Positions 1-13,872 are shown, counted from the stretch's first letter. The stretch is 64,000 nt of DNA from Synaphobranchus kaupii (GCA_029718625.1 CM056376.1:121736264-121800263), one strand, 5' to 3'. Translations and numbers: made by a program. The notes: a model not told the origin generated them from the letters alone.

Positions 1-2320
1 GTCAACATTGTGTTTATGGTATAATGCTCTTCAGGGGTTTACGTGTTTTCTAAGCAACAGCAAAAGCCTCCAATTAGACCTTGTGGAAACCACTGTGCAG
101 AGGAAAATGTATTTGGATGTTTGTGAGGTACCTGAAAATTATGCGTGCAAGAACCATACAATATCAGCTATGAAGCCCCAGTTCAGAAATTTACCATCTG
201 CCTAGAAATGTTTTACTTGAATTACGGATATTGTCCTTGAGGGATTGCTTAATTATGAGTCTGACAATGGTGCCCACCCATGTTTCTGTAAACATACAGC
301 AATATGAGGTTACATATTAAGAGCTCCGATGCAAAAGAAGATAAATCCATTGTTGTCATTTTCAATAAATCAAGACTTTTTATTGTGCTTTCTTGGTATA
401 ACTTATCAATTCCAAAAATTGTGACCCTAAATTGATGTAAGCAAATTAACAGAAGGCCACAGTTTCGCAACTTTACATATATACGGTGATATTTTTCAGT
501 TTATTTTGCATCAAAAGCAGATAAATCCACAATCCATTTATTTTTATTTTTTATTTTTTGCAAAAGCATACAAATCCATAGTAAACCTAATATTTTTTGG
601 AAAAGCAGACAAATCAATAGTAAACTAGCTGCTCTCCTGTTGTTCAGAAGTAATCTGATCGGATTTCGCCTATCGGATTGGATCAAATCTTGAAAATGGG
701 TTGTTCAAAAGAAAAAAAAAAATCTGAAATCGGATTAGATCATGTAATTGGGATTGGATTGGGATACCTTTGATCCAAAAAATTGGATCTTAATCCCAGT
801 AGAAGGGTGGATTCAGGGAGGATTTCAGGAACAAAATGTAATAAAACTTAAAAATAGTTGTTAACTATTGGACATTTTACCTTTTTATGATTTAAAACAC
901 GTGTTCAAAATATCCACAATGTATTTGTGAATAATGTATATTGGTTTGTTTTTATTTATTTGTTGTGGGTCAGATGAGGGGTCTGACTGTTTAAAATAAC
1001 TAAAAAATGGAAGTGGATGTTTGTATTGTTTTATTGTGCTGTTTTCTGTCTCTTCAAATAAAAACACTTAAAGTGACCCCACGCTGGCTATTCTACCTGT
1101 TGTTCTTTACATAGCTAGTAGCCTACATTGTGATATGTAGTCCCATTTAGAGCACTGGTAATCCAGATTTGGTAATCTTTAAAAATTTGTATCTGGATCA
1201 GGGTGATTCAATCCAATGTTGCTTTGAAAAACCGACACAAAAGTAAGATGGATTACCTGATCCTGGATAGCAAAACATGGGATTTCCAAATCCGGATCAT
1301 TCTGATCCAGATTAAACTTTTTGAACAACTGGGCCCTGGAGACCCCTTGGTTCTCTGGAGGTTACCCTTTGCCACTGTATGCCATGTTGAGGATTGGGAA
1401 TGGAAGGCCTCTTACACTGCATGATGTAGAGCCGTAATGGCAGCACTGCTTCACTCCGGTGTGCCCCAGCAAAAGGAGTCCTTCACATATATCCCAGCCT
1501 CCGGGCACACTCTGTGCTTCCCTGTCAGCTGGTGTTTCTAATGCATCTGTGTTGCTGGGTGGGGAAAGGAACATGGGGGTAAATCTATACCCCCTTTAAA
1601 TTACATCCATGCCCAGTAGAGAAAAGGAGAAATAGAGATGGAAGTGGGCAAGATAGGGCACTGGCATGTATCGCAGAAAAAAAACAAAAAACAAAAAAAA
1701 AAAATATATATATATATATCATGCTATTTCTATTGTTATTTTATGCTGATCCTTCAATTGGCACAAACCTTTCCCCCACAGGAAAAAAAAATACTGCGCA
1801 GTTGAGGGCTAAAAGGGTTTTTGAATATTCTCCAATCCAATCACCATCCAATCCTAAATTAAGTAAATTGTTGTATTGCATTATACAACTGCTTTCTCTT
1901 TGAATAATATAATTGGGAATAAAAATAGAATGTCACCACAGTTGGTAAATGAAAGACTTTGGATAACTGGCCTAATAGTAATTGCAAGTGCTGAATAATG
2001 CAAAGGGTTGCGCAAATAAAGTTATTACTAAATTACAACACCACCACATCGTTTGACCCAACAAAGCACTGCTACTCACACTTCTAATAGAGGACTGTGG
2101 CACCATAAATTGTCCACCCATACAAACACTGAAAAGCTAATTAAGTGCAAGATAAAACCAAAACACAAGCAACATACAAACAATGGCCATTAATATGCAG
2201 GCAAGACATGTCCGGCTATTTAAAGTGTCTCCATTCTGTTTGCCATTGAATTGTTCTATCCAATTATCTTGTGCAGCGATGTGGACTGTGCTAATTCTGC
2301 ACAGTGTTTCACACGTTTCA
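1..2320. other. intergenic, degenerate repeats only
   Basis: AT-rich. Segments 640-800 and 1140-1335 share TTGTTCA and GGATCAGATTAAAC-type words in opposite orientations and look like relics of one MITE family (GAACAACTGGGCCC end at 1323-1336). A TA tract lies at 1705-1720. No gene recognised. Confidence 0.6.
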
Positions 2321-2328
2321 TGAAGAAG

Positions 2329-2438
2329 TACACTGCCTGGCCAAAAAAAAAAGTCACACACTAATATTTAGTTGGACTGCCTTTATCTTTGATTACGGCG
2401 TGCATTCGTCGTGGCATTGTTTCGACAAACATCTGCCA
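2329..2438 (+). mobile_element. Tc1-like end fragment
   Basis: The segment TACACTGCCTGGCCAAAAAA followed by GTCACACACTAATATTT and TTGATTACGGCGTGCATTCG matches the end of a common fish Tc1-like repeat, recalled from memory. It is cut off by the repeat that starts near 2440. Confidence 0.55.
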
Positions 2439-2439
2439 G

Positions 2440-3097
2440 GAGATGACAGATGTTTGTTACAACCTAGCGGGATAAGTGCAATACGGCGGCATTCCCCTTT
2501 GCTGAGGGACAGATATCTGGCACTTAGCCGATGGATCCTTTTTTATTATCGTTTATTTTTTGATAATACACAATAATAATATTTCACATTGTAATCTTGA
2601 TATTTTTATGCATGTTTGTGCACGCCCCTGTGTGTGTTACAGACAGGAGGGTGTACGCGCATTGCACACACGCCCATGTAGATGCACATTACTATCTTAA
2701 TATTGCGCCCTTAAAATAAAAAAAAATATCAACTGCAACATGACTTAGGGCCCATGGGGGTATTCCACTATCTGGACCATGGACTGAAGTAAAAAGAGCC
2801 ATTCCGGATTTTACTCAGCGCAGTTATCCAGCTAACTCAGTAATCCTGCTTTGTGGAATACCCCCCAGGTCTGTGTTGGTTTTAGCGCAAACGCTTTGAG
2901 CCGCAACAAAATAGTGATACATGAACAATGGGCCTGAGCACACCTCATCTTAAGACCAACACACCCAGATGGGAGCAAGTTCATTTGTTATTTAAACAAT
3001 GTGGCCGCTGGACGGGAAAGTGACAACTGCATCGGTCTGACACTTGCGTTTGGGTTACCGCCGCTTATCTCTGTGTGTAAGACGGAGCCCACTAGGT
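2440..3097 (+). mobile_element. DNA-transposon relic, copy 1 (GGGCTC-end family)
   Basis: Collinear with 12655-13155: shared blocks include TTTCACA.TGTAATCTTGATATTTTTATGCATG, TTTTAGCGCAAAC, CACACCTCATCTTAAGACCA, CTATTTAAACAA and GACACTTGCGTTTGGGTT. It ends TGTAAGACGGAGCCCACTAG. It carries a secondary insertion at 2756-2866. Superfamily not assigned. Confidence 0.7.
2756..2866. mobile_element. small MITE inside the 2440-3097 repeat
   Basis: 111 bp with terminal inverted repeats GGGGGTATTCCAC and GTGGAATACCCCC. It interrupts the host repeat where the other copy reads GACCAGG; flanking CCA on both sides is a possible 3-bp target duplication. A related fragment lies at 31465-31575. Confidence 0.7.
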
Positions 3098-3272
3098 TTT
3101 GTTAAATTTGGCCTCTTGGGGGGCGTTATACCAAAAAACAAGTTTAAGCGCTAATTACTCCATGAAAGCAGATATTTCAACCAAATTTTGGGGGGATATT
3201 ACAGTAATGGGTCTGAATTGGACAACCAACCGAATTGGTTGCATGGATGCACTGTAGCCCCTTCATTGTTGC

Positions 3273-3306
<34 letters not shown>

Positions 3307-3878
3307 TAATTTCTTTAAGAATACCATTTAAGAAATGACAAAAGTGATACTTGCTCATACTGTATTCCAAACGTAAATTTAAGCACAACATGTATTGAAG
3401 TTAAACTGAACATAAGAATAGTTGTATCAACAATGTTTGAACAAATGTGTAATGAATGGTTCAGTTAGAGGGGGCAGAGTGGAGCCAATGGTGCCATCCC
3501 TCAGAGTGCTTATCCAAGGATTTCTGCCAGAGTTAACATGATTTCTTTAAAATTCCAAAAACATTTCCAGATTGCTGTTGTCTGCTAACAAACATTTAGG
3601 GTTACATATTTGTTGAAAAGTTTACCTACTGCAAACTCATGAAAAAAAATGTGGATTCATAATCAGGTTTGTTTTCAAATGTTTTAATATTAAATTTTGG
3701 ATTTACTGTAGTGTTGGTAGTTTTAACCACCGCAGTATCCAGATGGCATTTTGATTGCTTGCTTTTTGTTGATCATGGATCATTGCCCTTTTTAGGAAGA
3801 GGGAGTCATGCCACGGCAGCAATCCACCCTCTGATTTAATTGCTGTTGACATGCAATGAGGATACCAGCATGAAGTGT
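3098..3878. other. intergenic, no gene seen
   Basis: Unique AT-rich DNA with an ATT microsatellite at about 3276-3303. No coding signal or repeat ends recognised. Confidence 0.5.
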
Positions 3879-4112
3879 TCAGTGTTTGAGCTGCTCATTC
3901 AGTACAGGCACCGCGCTGTGGTGCATGGATGAGCCCCATGGTCTCGGATCAAATCCAGACCATGCCAGTGCCTACTGTGGCCAGTAGCTCCATAGGGCGA
4001 TGCACAGTTGGTGATTGCATCGCCCAGGGTATGGGAGGGTTCAGTTTGTTAGCGGTCGATATTTCATCGCTCTCTAGCGACCCCTGCTGATCGATCGGCC
4101 AGCCCTGGACTG
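3879..4112 (+). repeat. SINE-like dispersed repeat, copy 1
   Basis: Shares with 36558-36745 the order of blocks (CCATGCCAGTGC.TACTGTGGCC, GGGAG.GTTCAG, AGCGACCCC). The segment GGATCAAATCC resembles a tRNA B box, suggesting a tRNA-derived origin, which is not proven. Confidence 0.5.
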
Positions 4113-4410
4113 CATGCCAAAGCCGCATATGACAGGTATTCCTCCGACTCCACCCTATGCAAGCTTAACTGTGTTTAAGAGGAGCAATGTACGAACATTA
4201 TTGTGGCTGCATTTGCTACACCTAATTGGAAGTGCTAAATTAGGCTGGGAATTGGACATGTTCAGCTCCATGTTGGGCACCAATATTTTTTTCTTAAAAA
4301 AAAAGAAAAAATAAATAAAAAATGTCCTATTTCACTTTGTATCGTCACAATTTTCAGCAATTCCAGATGACCATAACCTGTCATACAAAAACTACATTTT
4401 GGTTGATTTG

Positions 4411-4848
4411 CTTGATTGGGTAACACTTTACATTAAGTTACACCTATACATGTGTAGTTAAATTGTAACTAATTAGGTAACAAGAGGTTATTACTGAGTA
4501 ACTCCAATTGAGGTAACATGGAACAGCAGTTAGTGGTATTCTTAATTACACGTGAAACAAGGCCAGCCCTGTTACATCTCTCCTGCTGAAAGTACATCAT
4601 TCAATATCATGACGACACCTTGTGAAGTTAACAGGTAAGGTTTATTTGTTGTGTATCATGAAGATGTGGCCTGTGAGTGTAAATAAAATACTTCAAAATA
4701 TTCACAAGTGTAATTAAGAATACCGCTAACTGTTGTTCCATGTTACCTACATTGGAGTTACTCAGTAATAACCTCTTGTTACCAAATTAGTTACAATTTA
4801 ACTACACATGTATAGGTGCAACTTAATGTAAAGTGTTACCCTTGATTG
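4411..4848. mobile_element. hAT-type MITE with 133-bp inverted repeats
   Basis: Element 4419-4840 (422 bp) begins GGTAACACTTTAC and ends GTAAAGTGTTACC. The arms 4419-4551 and 4708-4840 are inverted copies with only a handful of mismatches. It is flanked by the exact 8-bp duplication CTTGATTG (4411-4418 and 4841-4848), the size made by hAT transposases. No coding capacity. Confidence 0.92.
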
Positions 4849-7800
4849 TTTTACTGTGGTAAGACCTAATTAATTGTGCCACTTGAATTGTAGGAAATTA
4901 ACTTGTTAACCTTTGTTTGATTGTGAAATAACATGTTTGTAATCATTTTATCATGTTGTTATACCGTAGATTTAAGATAGTAGCAAACAGCCCACATGCC
5001 TTTAGGAGTCATGAAAGCAGTCCAAATTCAGTACAGCATGTGTAAATTCTGCTCCTCAGGCAGTAATTTCTCAGAAATCTGAATATTTATTAATGAATAT
5101 TGAATAATATCTATTAAGTGAATGAAACAGGATCCCCATGTCTTTGTAATGATGTGGTTAACCTGTGTCTTGTACTCTCACTGCACTAAACCCTTTACAT
5201 TTTCATACTTGAAACCTATGAAACTTATCCATTTTTATGTAAGGGGTAGAGGGAGGGAGGGGAAATGACATGTGTAATCTGCCATAATGATCTTCCAGAC
5301 AAGCAAACACTGACTGATGGAGTTTTAATTTTGTGATCACAAAAATTAGGACTCATATTCTCTTTGGCTAGACCCTTTATTGTCTTGAACTGGAAATCTG
5401 ACAAAAAAACTTCCTCAAACTCACACTGCAGGTCTTTGCACACACACACACACACACACACACGCGCGCGCGCGCACACGCACACAAACACACACACACA
5501 CACACACAAATTAATACATTCATTAAATTAAGAAAGAAAAGCACTTTTAGCCTTTGACGTATACTTTTTGGCTAATAATAATTTTATTTTCCAGTAATAA
5601 AAGTCATATATAATTTTAAAGAGCCTGTGTAGAATCTGTAGTTAATATGGTATTTTTTATAATAAGTGGGTTGCACAGTTTTGATTTTAGATGTTGCTAT
5701 ACTAACTGACAATTATCACAAACGTAGGGATTTCCCTGGTTGGCTCTTAGATTGTTTAGCTCAGATACTTTACACAATTCAGATTTTAATCCCAACTGTG
5801 CAAACAACAAAATTTCAGTCAAAAGAGAAAATAAGCACATTTCTAAAACAAGGATTTCCATTTCCACAAAATGGGGATATTCCTTGTAATCTCCTTCAGT
5901 CTGTTTGCCAATGAGTTCAAAACACATATATATATATTTCAAAAGTAGCAATGTAGAAACCAGATTTGGTATCCTTCAAGTAAAGTGAGAGAAAAAGCAT
6001 TGGATTTTTCTTGGATGATGACTGAAACTGATGAATGCTGAGCTGACACAGCCTGGGGAGCTACATGTTGAGATAAACATTTCAGAGGTGAGAGCCTTTT
6101 CATTTTATAAGAGGTTTTATTAGGTTCTTATAACAGCTTCACTGCTTCATAGAATTTCCAAAAAGGTCTGGGATTTATACTGTTTTCTTTATAGAACATT
6201 GTGTATCTACTTGCTCACCCTCACTCTCTTACCTAGTCTCTCTCTCTTTTGCACGTACTCACTGACTCACTTTCACTTAGCCACTTTTCACACAGCCACT
6301 TACTCACCCACGCGTTCACACACTCAGCTATAGGATGTGTGTTATGTGATGTAATGCTTTTCTGGTATTGTATGACAGATATTATTGGTGAAAATAATGC
6401 ACTGTGCTCAAATAGCATTCCGAGCACGATTTTGGGATGTCACTGGATTTGGATTAGACTCCCCAAGTGCAGTCTTAATGGATGCAGTGCCTGTTGAATG
6501 CATTACAGTAGCCCATGCAATATCTATGAACAAATTAAATCTGAAGAAGGCAGAGAAATAAATCTTTCTGTTTTGTAAGTTTTTTTGGAACAAAGAAATG
6601 TGTTGAGCCAGTATTTTTTCTGGACAATTCAAGCATATTCTGTCTTGTGTAGCAACACAGACTTTGACCCGGCCAATAAATGTATTAAAACAAAAATAAA
6701 ATGCCAGCAAACTGTTGAGTTTGTATATAAAGATCGATTGAGATTAATAAAAAATGAACACAATAATGCAACAGTAATATGATTGCACCACCCAACCTAT
6801 GTTGATGCAAATGGGTTTATTGCAGGCGATGAAACTAGAAAACCGGATGGATTCTATGTGCACAGGATGAAATGAGAAACTCACCCAGGCAAGTCTATGC
6901 TAGCACTGCCACCCAAATAATGCTTAGTATGGCCTATCATTTATTTTAAATCAAATCCCTAGGCTATAAAAGATACTTTGAAATGGAAAGTTAATCTTCC
7001 TGCAGAATTCCACCTTCCACAAGTTTGATTCATCTCACAAGCTTGCTTAGTAAATAAAATGATGGGTCTCTAAATGTTTAATTTAAAGTCTAATTTCAAA
7101 AATATATGAACCCTTGCTAGCAAACTAACGATAGTTAACAGAATGCTAGTGGAGCTGTTCCAAACATTTCAAGTGCTCATGTTACCTTTGTACAAGCACA
7201 TCTAAAGACAATTGCTGCAGACAGGCTAGCTGGAAGCTAAGATCTATGTAACTAATTTAGTTCCCTGCTCTTTCATAACTTTTAGTAAATTTCTATCAAT
7301 CAGCATCTAGATATTGAACAACCATGTACTGTACACACAAGCACACACATAATCCTCTCTCTATCACACTCACACACACACACAAAAATCAGTCCAGTTC
7401 TTAACCCTAGAGTAAAGTTGCATGTACAGTACAAATGCTTAAACGTTTTGGCAAAATACATTGCCGCTACTCAAAATTTATCCCTGGTCGGATTCATCCA
7501 AGGCGAATCGGGACCAAATGGTTGCTATGAAACAGTGTCTTTCTATTCTGCTTGAGGATCCAGAATCCCATCATTCCTCTCACCAAGACCATAACACCTG
7601 ATGCTGCATGGCTTTTTTAAAAAAATAACAAATCATTTTGAACCTCCTGAGTCGGAATAACAAATCCAGCTCAGAGAGACATGCACCTCTGTCACATTTA
7701 CAAGCTCAGGATGTCCCATTCTGAAATCGTTTTACAGATCTCAGACTGTCTAACTACTCCACTGGAGCCCTGCTTTAGCACTAGCAGCGCTGTTAAAACT

Positions 7801-9287
7801 TTGCTTGGTATTAGCCATCCCCTCTTCCTCCCCTTTTTCTTCCTGTACGGTAGATGGGGGTGGGTTAATTCCACTTGACACCGACCTGTTCTTTGGCTGA
7901 GGGCCTAAGGCGAGAGTCCTTCTGCTCTTCCTCAGCTTTCATCTGAACTTAACATAATCCTACCAAGGTGGAGATCAACAGAAATGAGGAACTGAAGAAT
8001 TAATTATTGTTTTTTGACCTGTAGGCAACAGTTCACTGCTCAAATCATGACACTGTTTAAAATATCAAAAACGGTTGCATACAATTCAGTTGGCTACCTA
8101 AGCACAAATTATTTTTTAGTTAGATTTCATCCATACATTTTGCCACTCATCCTCACCTACATCAAAACTGTCACTCGCTCACCCTAATTAACTCTTAAAC
8201 ATTCATTAATTTTCCTTCCTCATTAATATTCACTCGATTCAATCAGTCACTCTCATTGACATTCCTTCACTCGTTCACCCGTGTTAGCTCATTAATTCTC
8301 AGTCAACCAGATTGCCATGATGAAGGTCTGCTAGGATGTAAAATGTTTGTTTTGGGAGCATCAATAATGTGCAAGTGCTATTATCCTGAAAAATCTGACA
8401 TATTTTCTCATAGTATTATTTTTTCAGCTCTGCTTACTTTATGCCAAGCCAAGCAGTAGACAGATAAATTGTTTTGATAAAATGCTTCAAGGAGCAAAAA
8501 TAAAGCATAAATAAATAAATGCATTGGGGGGAAGCAGAAAATGTATGCAATCAGTCCTTTATGTGATTTGTGCCCCTCCACAGTGCACTAATGTAATCCC
8601 AGGTTTACACAGAGCACATTAAAGTGGTATACACATGCCCTAGGATTGTTAGGCTTGTGATGAGCAAGCACTTTAACAGTTTTTAGATTCTTCTGAGACA
8701 CTTTTTCCTACAACTTGCCGTCTAGTGTAGCATCGTCTTGCTCCTTACTGAGTTTTATGGTCCCATGTGAAATAAAAAAACACAAGACATGGAGGATTGC
8801 AATATAGTCTGCCATATAATCAAGTTCATAGCTCCCAATCCTCCCAGGCTACTTGAGTATATTTTTCAGGAAATTAGTTATTTGGTCAGACCCATTTCTT
8901 CTCATGTGCACACATGGCACTTTATACCCTTTCATCTTGTGCATTTCCCACACCTGTTCACCTTAATGTGTCTTTCCTCATTTTTTTCTCAAGATCACTG
9001 ACATCACAGCAGTCAAGTGTAATGTCTGCTTCATTATTCATGACCAGAAAACCTGTTGAACATTAGCTGGCCTCTGAGAACATCTGTCTTACCGTCAGGG
9101 TAATGGTGTTGGATCAGCCTACGCAGATCTGTTGCAAGGTAGTCTGCACTTCATCAGAAATGTTTGAGGTCAATGCCCTAAAGGCTTAATGAATGTGACT
9201 GAAGTTTAAGCTTTCAAAGGGAATCATCCTTGTTTGTACCTTTCAAACCATTCCCAAGAAAATTTTATTTAGCAGTGTACCACATAG
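4849..9287. other. intergenic, simple repeats only
   Basis: Contains a CA/CG microsatellite at 5437-5509, degenerate TCACTCA-type pyrimidine tracts at 6215-6325 and 8155-8285, and AT-rich unique DNA. No gene or element with clear ends was recognised. Confidence 0.5.
5437..5509. repeat. (CA)n/(CG)n microsatellite
   Basis: A run of alternating CA with a central CGCGCGCG block, a strictly alternating purine-pyrimidine tract of about 70 bp. Confidence 0.95.
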
Positions 9288-9757
9288 AATGACTGAGAAC
9301 CTTTTGTATATAGTCCCCCGATTTTCGGGCATCAAATTTTATTGGACAGTTAAACATAACGTAGAATACAGTAATCATTTTTAATATTTGGTCGCCTATC
9401 CTTTGCATGCCATGACTTCCGGATTTATGTGTTCCAACAATATCAAAAGACCATTGATATCTATTTTCTGGTACTCCAATGAGTGATACTACAACCTCTC
9501 TGCATTTGAATGGATCTCTATGAGAATTGGGGGGTGGGACTAGATTTAGCTGTAAATGACACTGGAACAGTATGGAAAACATGGTTGGCTAAATGGCTCG
9601 AAATCATCAAGGGTCTGATGTATTAAACAAGCCTTAAACCATCACACTGCTGCCAGATATGCAGTAGATAAGGATGGATAACTTGAGGGGTTTCTTCTCC
9701 TGACTTATTTTTCCATAGAGTTCAATAGGAAAATTTGTCAGGAGAAACAACCCTTAA
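9288..9757 (+). mobile_element. left arm of a foldback TA-element (split copy)
   Basis: Same orientation as the left arm at 16793 onward; covers CCTTTTGTATATAGTCC through TGGTCGC, the GGGGTGGGACTAG block, and GTCAGGAGAAACAACCCTTAA at the centre. It lacks the outer terminus. Its natural partner is 10994-11527 in reverse orientation. Confidence 0.75.
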
Positions 9758-10993
9758 CTCCTTTGCGCAGATGCCTAGTGATAATGCCGCCGGCGGCATC
9801 ATTTTGCTCAACTGAGACATTCATTGCTCCTGCAGACAAACTATTAGGGGAAATCATAAATGCTTTATTGGTAGATGACTCCTGACAACTCTGCTGAATA
9901 CAGACTTTCTAAGTGTCACTATTTTCCATAGCAAATCCATTTAACAAGCAACCCCCCCACCCAGTCTATACTTACCCATGCGTGACATAGTGGACAATAG
10001 CGTCTATGTGTGAGTTCATAAATATATGTATTCATCATATGAAATTAGAATTCCATCATAGCAACAAAATAAACCCAACAATAGCCTGATCGTATGCCAA
10101 AAAAGCTGTGAAAAGCCCTGTCCACTCAAATGCAAAATAAACATGTAAGATTATTGTCTCATTGTACCACGTATTCTACTACGAATATCTGCTACTAAAT
10201 ATGAAATAAATATGCAATCCTACCATTGCTTTTACAAATGGAGATGTTCCTTTCAAAATTCAGTGGTAATTTATTGTCTGGTACAATCCGTACCAATAAC
10301 ACTTTATTACACTATCTGAAACGTCAACTCGTAATACCCCCCATGCCCTGCAAGCCTGTCTCATTCATTACAGTTCATTCTGGTTTAATTATTGGCTCTT
10401 TTGTCCAATAGAGTACATTATAACCTTAGCAGCGGCATATGCAATGTCTTCTTGGGTGCTTTGAAAATGTAATACAGCCCAGCGTAACGGCAGTTTTTGT
10501 TTAAACAATCTCCTATTATGTAAGAAAATAGAAAATACATTAGGGAGGGAGTATTCCCTTCCCGATATGTATGTATATACTGCTTCTAAAATGTGGTTGT
10601 GCTCACTGGCTACATATGTACATTCATTTTTCCACTCGAGTTTGATGTAGGCTACCGATTTTCATTGTGGATAGAACATTTGGCAGCATTTTCCAGATGG
10701 TGGAATACTGTTTTATTTTCATGTTATCATACATAATATAGGCTATGGTGTACATTTCACAATCAAACTAAAGCAAAACTGATTTTTATTTTTATTTCCA
10801 AAGTCTCTTTGCATTTGTGGCACTTTATTTTGACTTAAATTATAAAAATAAACAAATCTAAGTTTGTATTGTAAATTGTACACCTGTCTTGTTTCATCTA
10901 AGCCATTTACCAAGCTTCTGTGATGCTCACATCTGGAGTTATAAAATCTTAAAACACAGCACCCCCTAAATAGGTGACAATTGACCAAATTTT
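9758..10993. other. 1.2-kb segment between two arms of one repeat
   Basis: Unique-looking DNA lying exactly where the two arms 9288-9757 and 10994-11527 would meet in an intact element. No ORF of interest, clear terminal repeats or target duplication were seen. It may be a later insertion or a rearrangement. Confidence 0.45.
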
Positions 10994-11527
10994 CCATCCA
11001 TATCTACTGCATATCTGGCAGCAGAGTGATGGTTTGAGGCTTGTTTGATACCTCAGACCCTTGATGACTTACAACCATTTCGCCAACCATGTATTCCATA
11101 CTGTTCCAGCATAATTTACCACTAAATCTAGTCCCACCCCCCAATTCCCATAGAGATCCATTCAAATGCAGAGAAGTTATAGTATCGCTTGTAATAGTAC
11201 CAGAAAATAAGATATCAAGAGTCCTTTGATGTTGTTGGGTCAACAGACATCAGGAAGTCATGGCATGCAAAGGATATGCGACCAAATATTAAAAATGATT
11301 ACTTTATTCTGCATTATTAAACTGTCCAATATTCTTTGATGCCTGAAAATTGGGGGGGGGGGGGGTGTACAAAAGGTTCTATAATCCAATATGGATGAAA
11401 ATACCCTCAAATTAAAGCTGTCAGTCTTCACTTCTATCCTTTCAAACTCAAAGTGCTAGAGTACAGAACCAAAATAACAAAAAATGTGTCACTGTCCAAT
11501 GAATTATGGTACTCTGTGTCTGTGTAG
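10994..11527 (-). mobile_element. right arm of a foldback TA-element (split copy)
   Basis: Reverse complement of the arm type at 9288-9757, running from CCATCCATATCTACTGCAT to CCAATGAATTATGGTACTC. It includes a poly-G run (11350-11366) at the place where other copies carry CCCCC/GGGGG. Confidence 0.75.
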
Positions 11528-11696
11528 TCTAGTGTGTACTATATGCAGTACTGCTGTAAGAGTGTATGCGGTGTATGTAACTACACCTTGTTACGAAATG
11601 ACACGTGGTACAGGACTTTGGATTTCACTTTACAGTGGTTATCTGAAAGCATAACTAGTCCTAATCATAGGACTGTGAATAGTATAGTCCTAAGAC

Positions 11697-13165
11697 TCTA
11701 TGGGCTCTATCTGGATGATCTTAGCACATGGTCTAAAATGCGTGGTGCAAGTGCATTTAGGGAGTGTCCAACTCCACTTTTGCTAGGTAGATGGCACATC
11801 ATTTTAGCGCAAAGTAAGACGCAAGGCTCATATGGGCAGAACTTAGTCTCTTCATTAATTATAGGTGTGTCTTTGGCGTTACATACAATAAACCAAACGT
11901 CTTCTCCCATTCCTTTTAAAAGCCACATGCATTTGCACCTTGATGGATTGCTAATATAATGGCCAATTTAGTAAGACTGTGAAAAGAGTAATTTACAGCG
12001 GGCGAAACAGACCTGCTTATGCACAAAGTTAAAGCATGCATGCAGAGAATATATGCCATTAAGATTTTTTTTCAATCAAAACCATAAAAACTTTTTTCAA
12101 TCAAAACCATTCCATTTACTTACAGGCTGTAGATGAAGAGGGCTGTAATTGTAATGTTCCGCCTGTCTTATGATCCAGACATCTGAAGCGCATTTTCAGC
12201 ACTCCAAATGTCTGTCTATTGCAGTGCGTGTTTTTTTGTGAGTTTTCGATTGAATGACAATTGACACATTGTTAGCCTATAGGCAGGTGTTATCAGCAAA
12301 GTTTTTAATGGATAGCCATTGTCCCCTAACAGAAGATTGAATATTATAGGAACTATTGGCCAATATAGAGTCATAGTTTGATCCAGGATAATTTGCGAAT
12401 ACATGTGTAACCTTACACGCAGCATCTTAAGTCGCCTGGATGTTGATGGAGTGGGCTCCCTTACGTTTCACATATGTAAGCGTGTTCTCTGCTGGGGCAG
12501 AACCCCAGGAAATTCAAAGTTCACAGTGAACTCCTGTTTTACACTTCTTGGCTGACAGGTGTGATGGGGACTTGAATGCATTCATTGCATATAGGAGTGC
12601 ATATATGGACAGCAGGCATTCGTCTACAGCTCAGCTGCCAGAAGATATAAGTATGTTAAAACCTGGCGGGATAAACGCAATTTAAGGCACCATTCCTCTT
12701 CACTGACAGACAGGTATGTGGTCCTTGGCCGATGGACCATTGTATTATGATGCATTTTTTTTATATACACAATACTAATATTTCACACTGTAATCTTGAT
12801 ATTTTTATGCATGTTTTGTGCACGCCCTGTGTATAACAGACAGGAGGAGGGTGTATGCACCTTGTGCACATGGGTATGTAGAGGTCTTGCACTTAATATT
12901 GCACCGTTAAAATAACATTGAAACAACTGCGACATGACTTAAGACCAGGTTTGTGGTGATTTTAGCGCAAACACTTTCTGCTGCCTCAATTAGCCTGGCC
13001 ACACCTCATCTTAAGACCAACATGCCCAGTTCAGCACAAGTTTACTTGCTATTTAAACAACGTGTGCGCTAGATGGTAAACTGTGTCAGACTGAAACTAG
13101 AAAAGACACTTGCGTTTGGGTTTACGTCACTTAGCACCGAGTGTAAGACAGCGCTCTCGATTTAC
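11697..13165 (+). mobile_element. DNA-transposon, GGGCTCTAT-end family (copy 2)
   Basis: Begins CTATGGGCTCTATCTGGATG and ends GAGTGTAAGACAGCGCTC. The right part (12655-13155) is collinear with 2440-3097. The left part carries blocks typical of a widespread fish repeat (GTGCATTTAGGGAGTGTCCA, AATAAACCAAACG, TTTTAAAAGCCACATGCAT). No transposase is recognisable; the middle is unassigned. Confidence 0.6.
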
Positions 13166-13872
13166 TCATAATGATAACCTTCCAAATATACCTCTAACCC
13201 ATATCTTCCAACCCCCGCCCATTTATCCCACAAATCATCATTTTTTTCCAGGAAGCTCTAATGGATTCACAGCATTAATGTAACTTCTGGCCTGTTGTAA
13301 TTATGAGCTGAATCTCAATTGAGAGAAAGCAATGTTTAAAAATGCATTTGATATAGGACATGCATTATTATGTATATGTTATTCCACGCATGTGATTCCT
13401 GTTAATTTATAGCACGGCTATAGATAATCAGCCCTCGACCTCATTGAAAATGTGTGTGGCGCCATCATAACCAAAGCCTCTGGCTGTAACTCTCACTCAC
13501 AAGTGTTCTCTGTATATGGCTTCTCATGATTGCAGATGGGAGCTGTGATTTAGGCCACATTCACATTATTGTTTATAGATTTTCATTTTAAAGAAATTAT
13601 AACTGAGAAAAAAATGTATTAATGGTTTGGATATCTATCTACATTTGCATAAGTCTATGCTCATTACATTAGTTCAAATACCATAATTGAGTATTGCAAG
13701 TAAAATGGTGACATAGTAACTGCATTGATCATTTATTGGATTTGCACACTAACTTAGTTTGTCTGCATTGCCTCTTGTCTGGCATGGTCCATATGTGATA
13801 CCAGACTGCATCTACATATGCACTGGTAAACTGGGCCCAAGATTGTACCTTGAGGGACCCAACAAGTAATTG
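13166..13872. other. intergenic, nothing recognised
   Basis: AT-rich unique DNA with no coding signal, repeat ends or RNA gene seen. Confidence 0.45.

Noticed and set aside
11534..11959. 141-codon plus-strand frame
   Set aside because: Lies across the start of a DNA-transposon relic and has no recognisable protein family.
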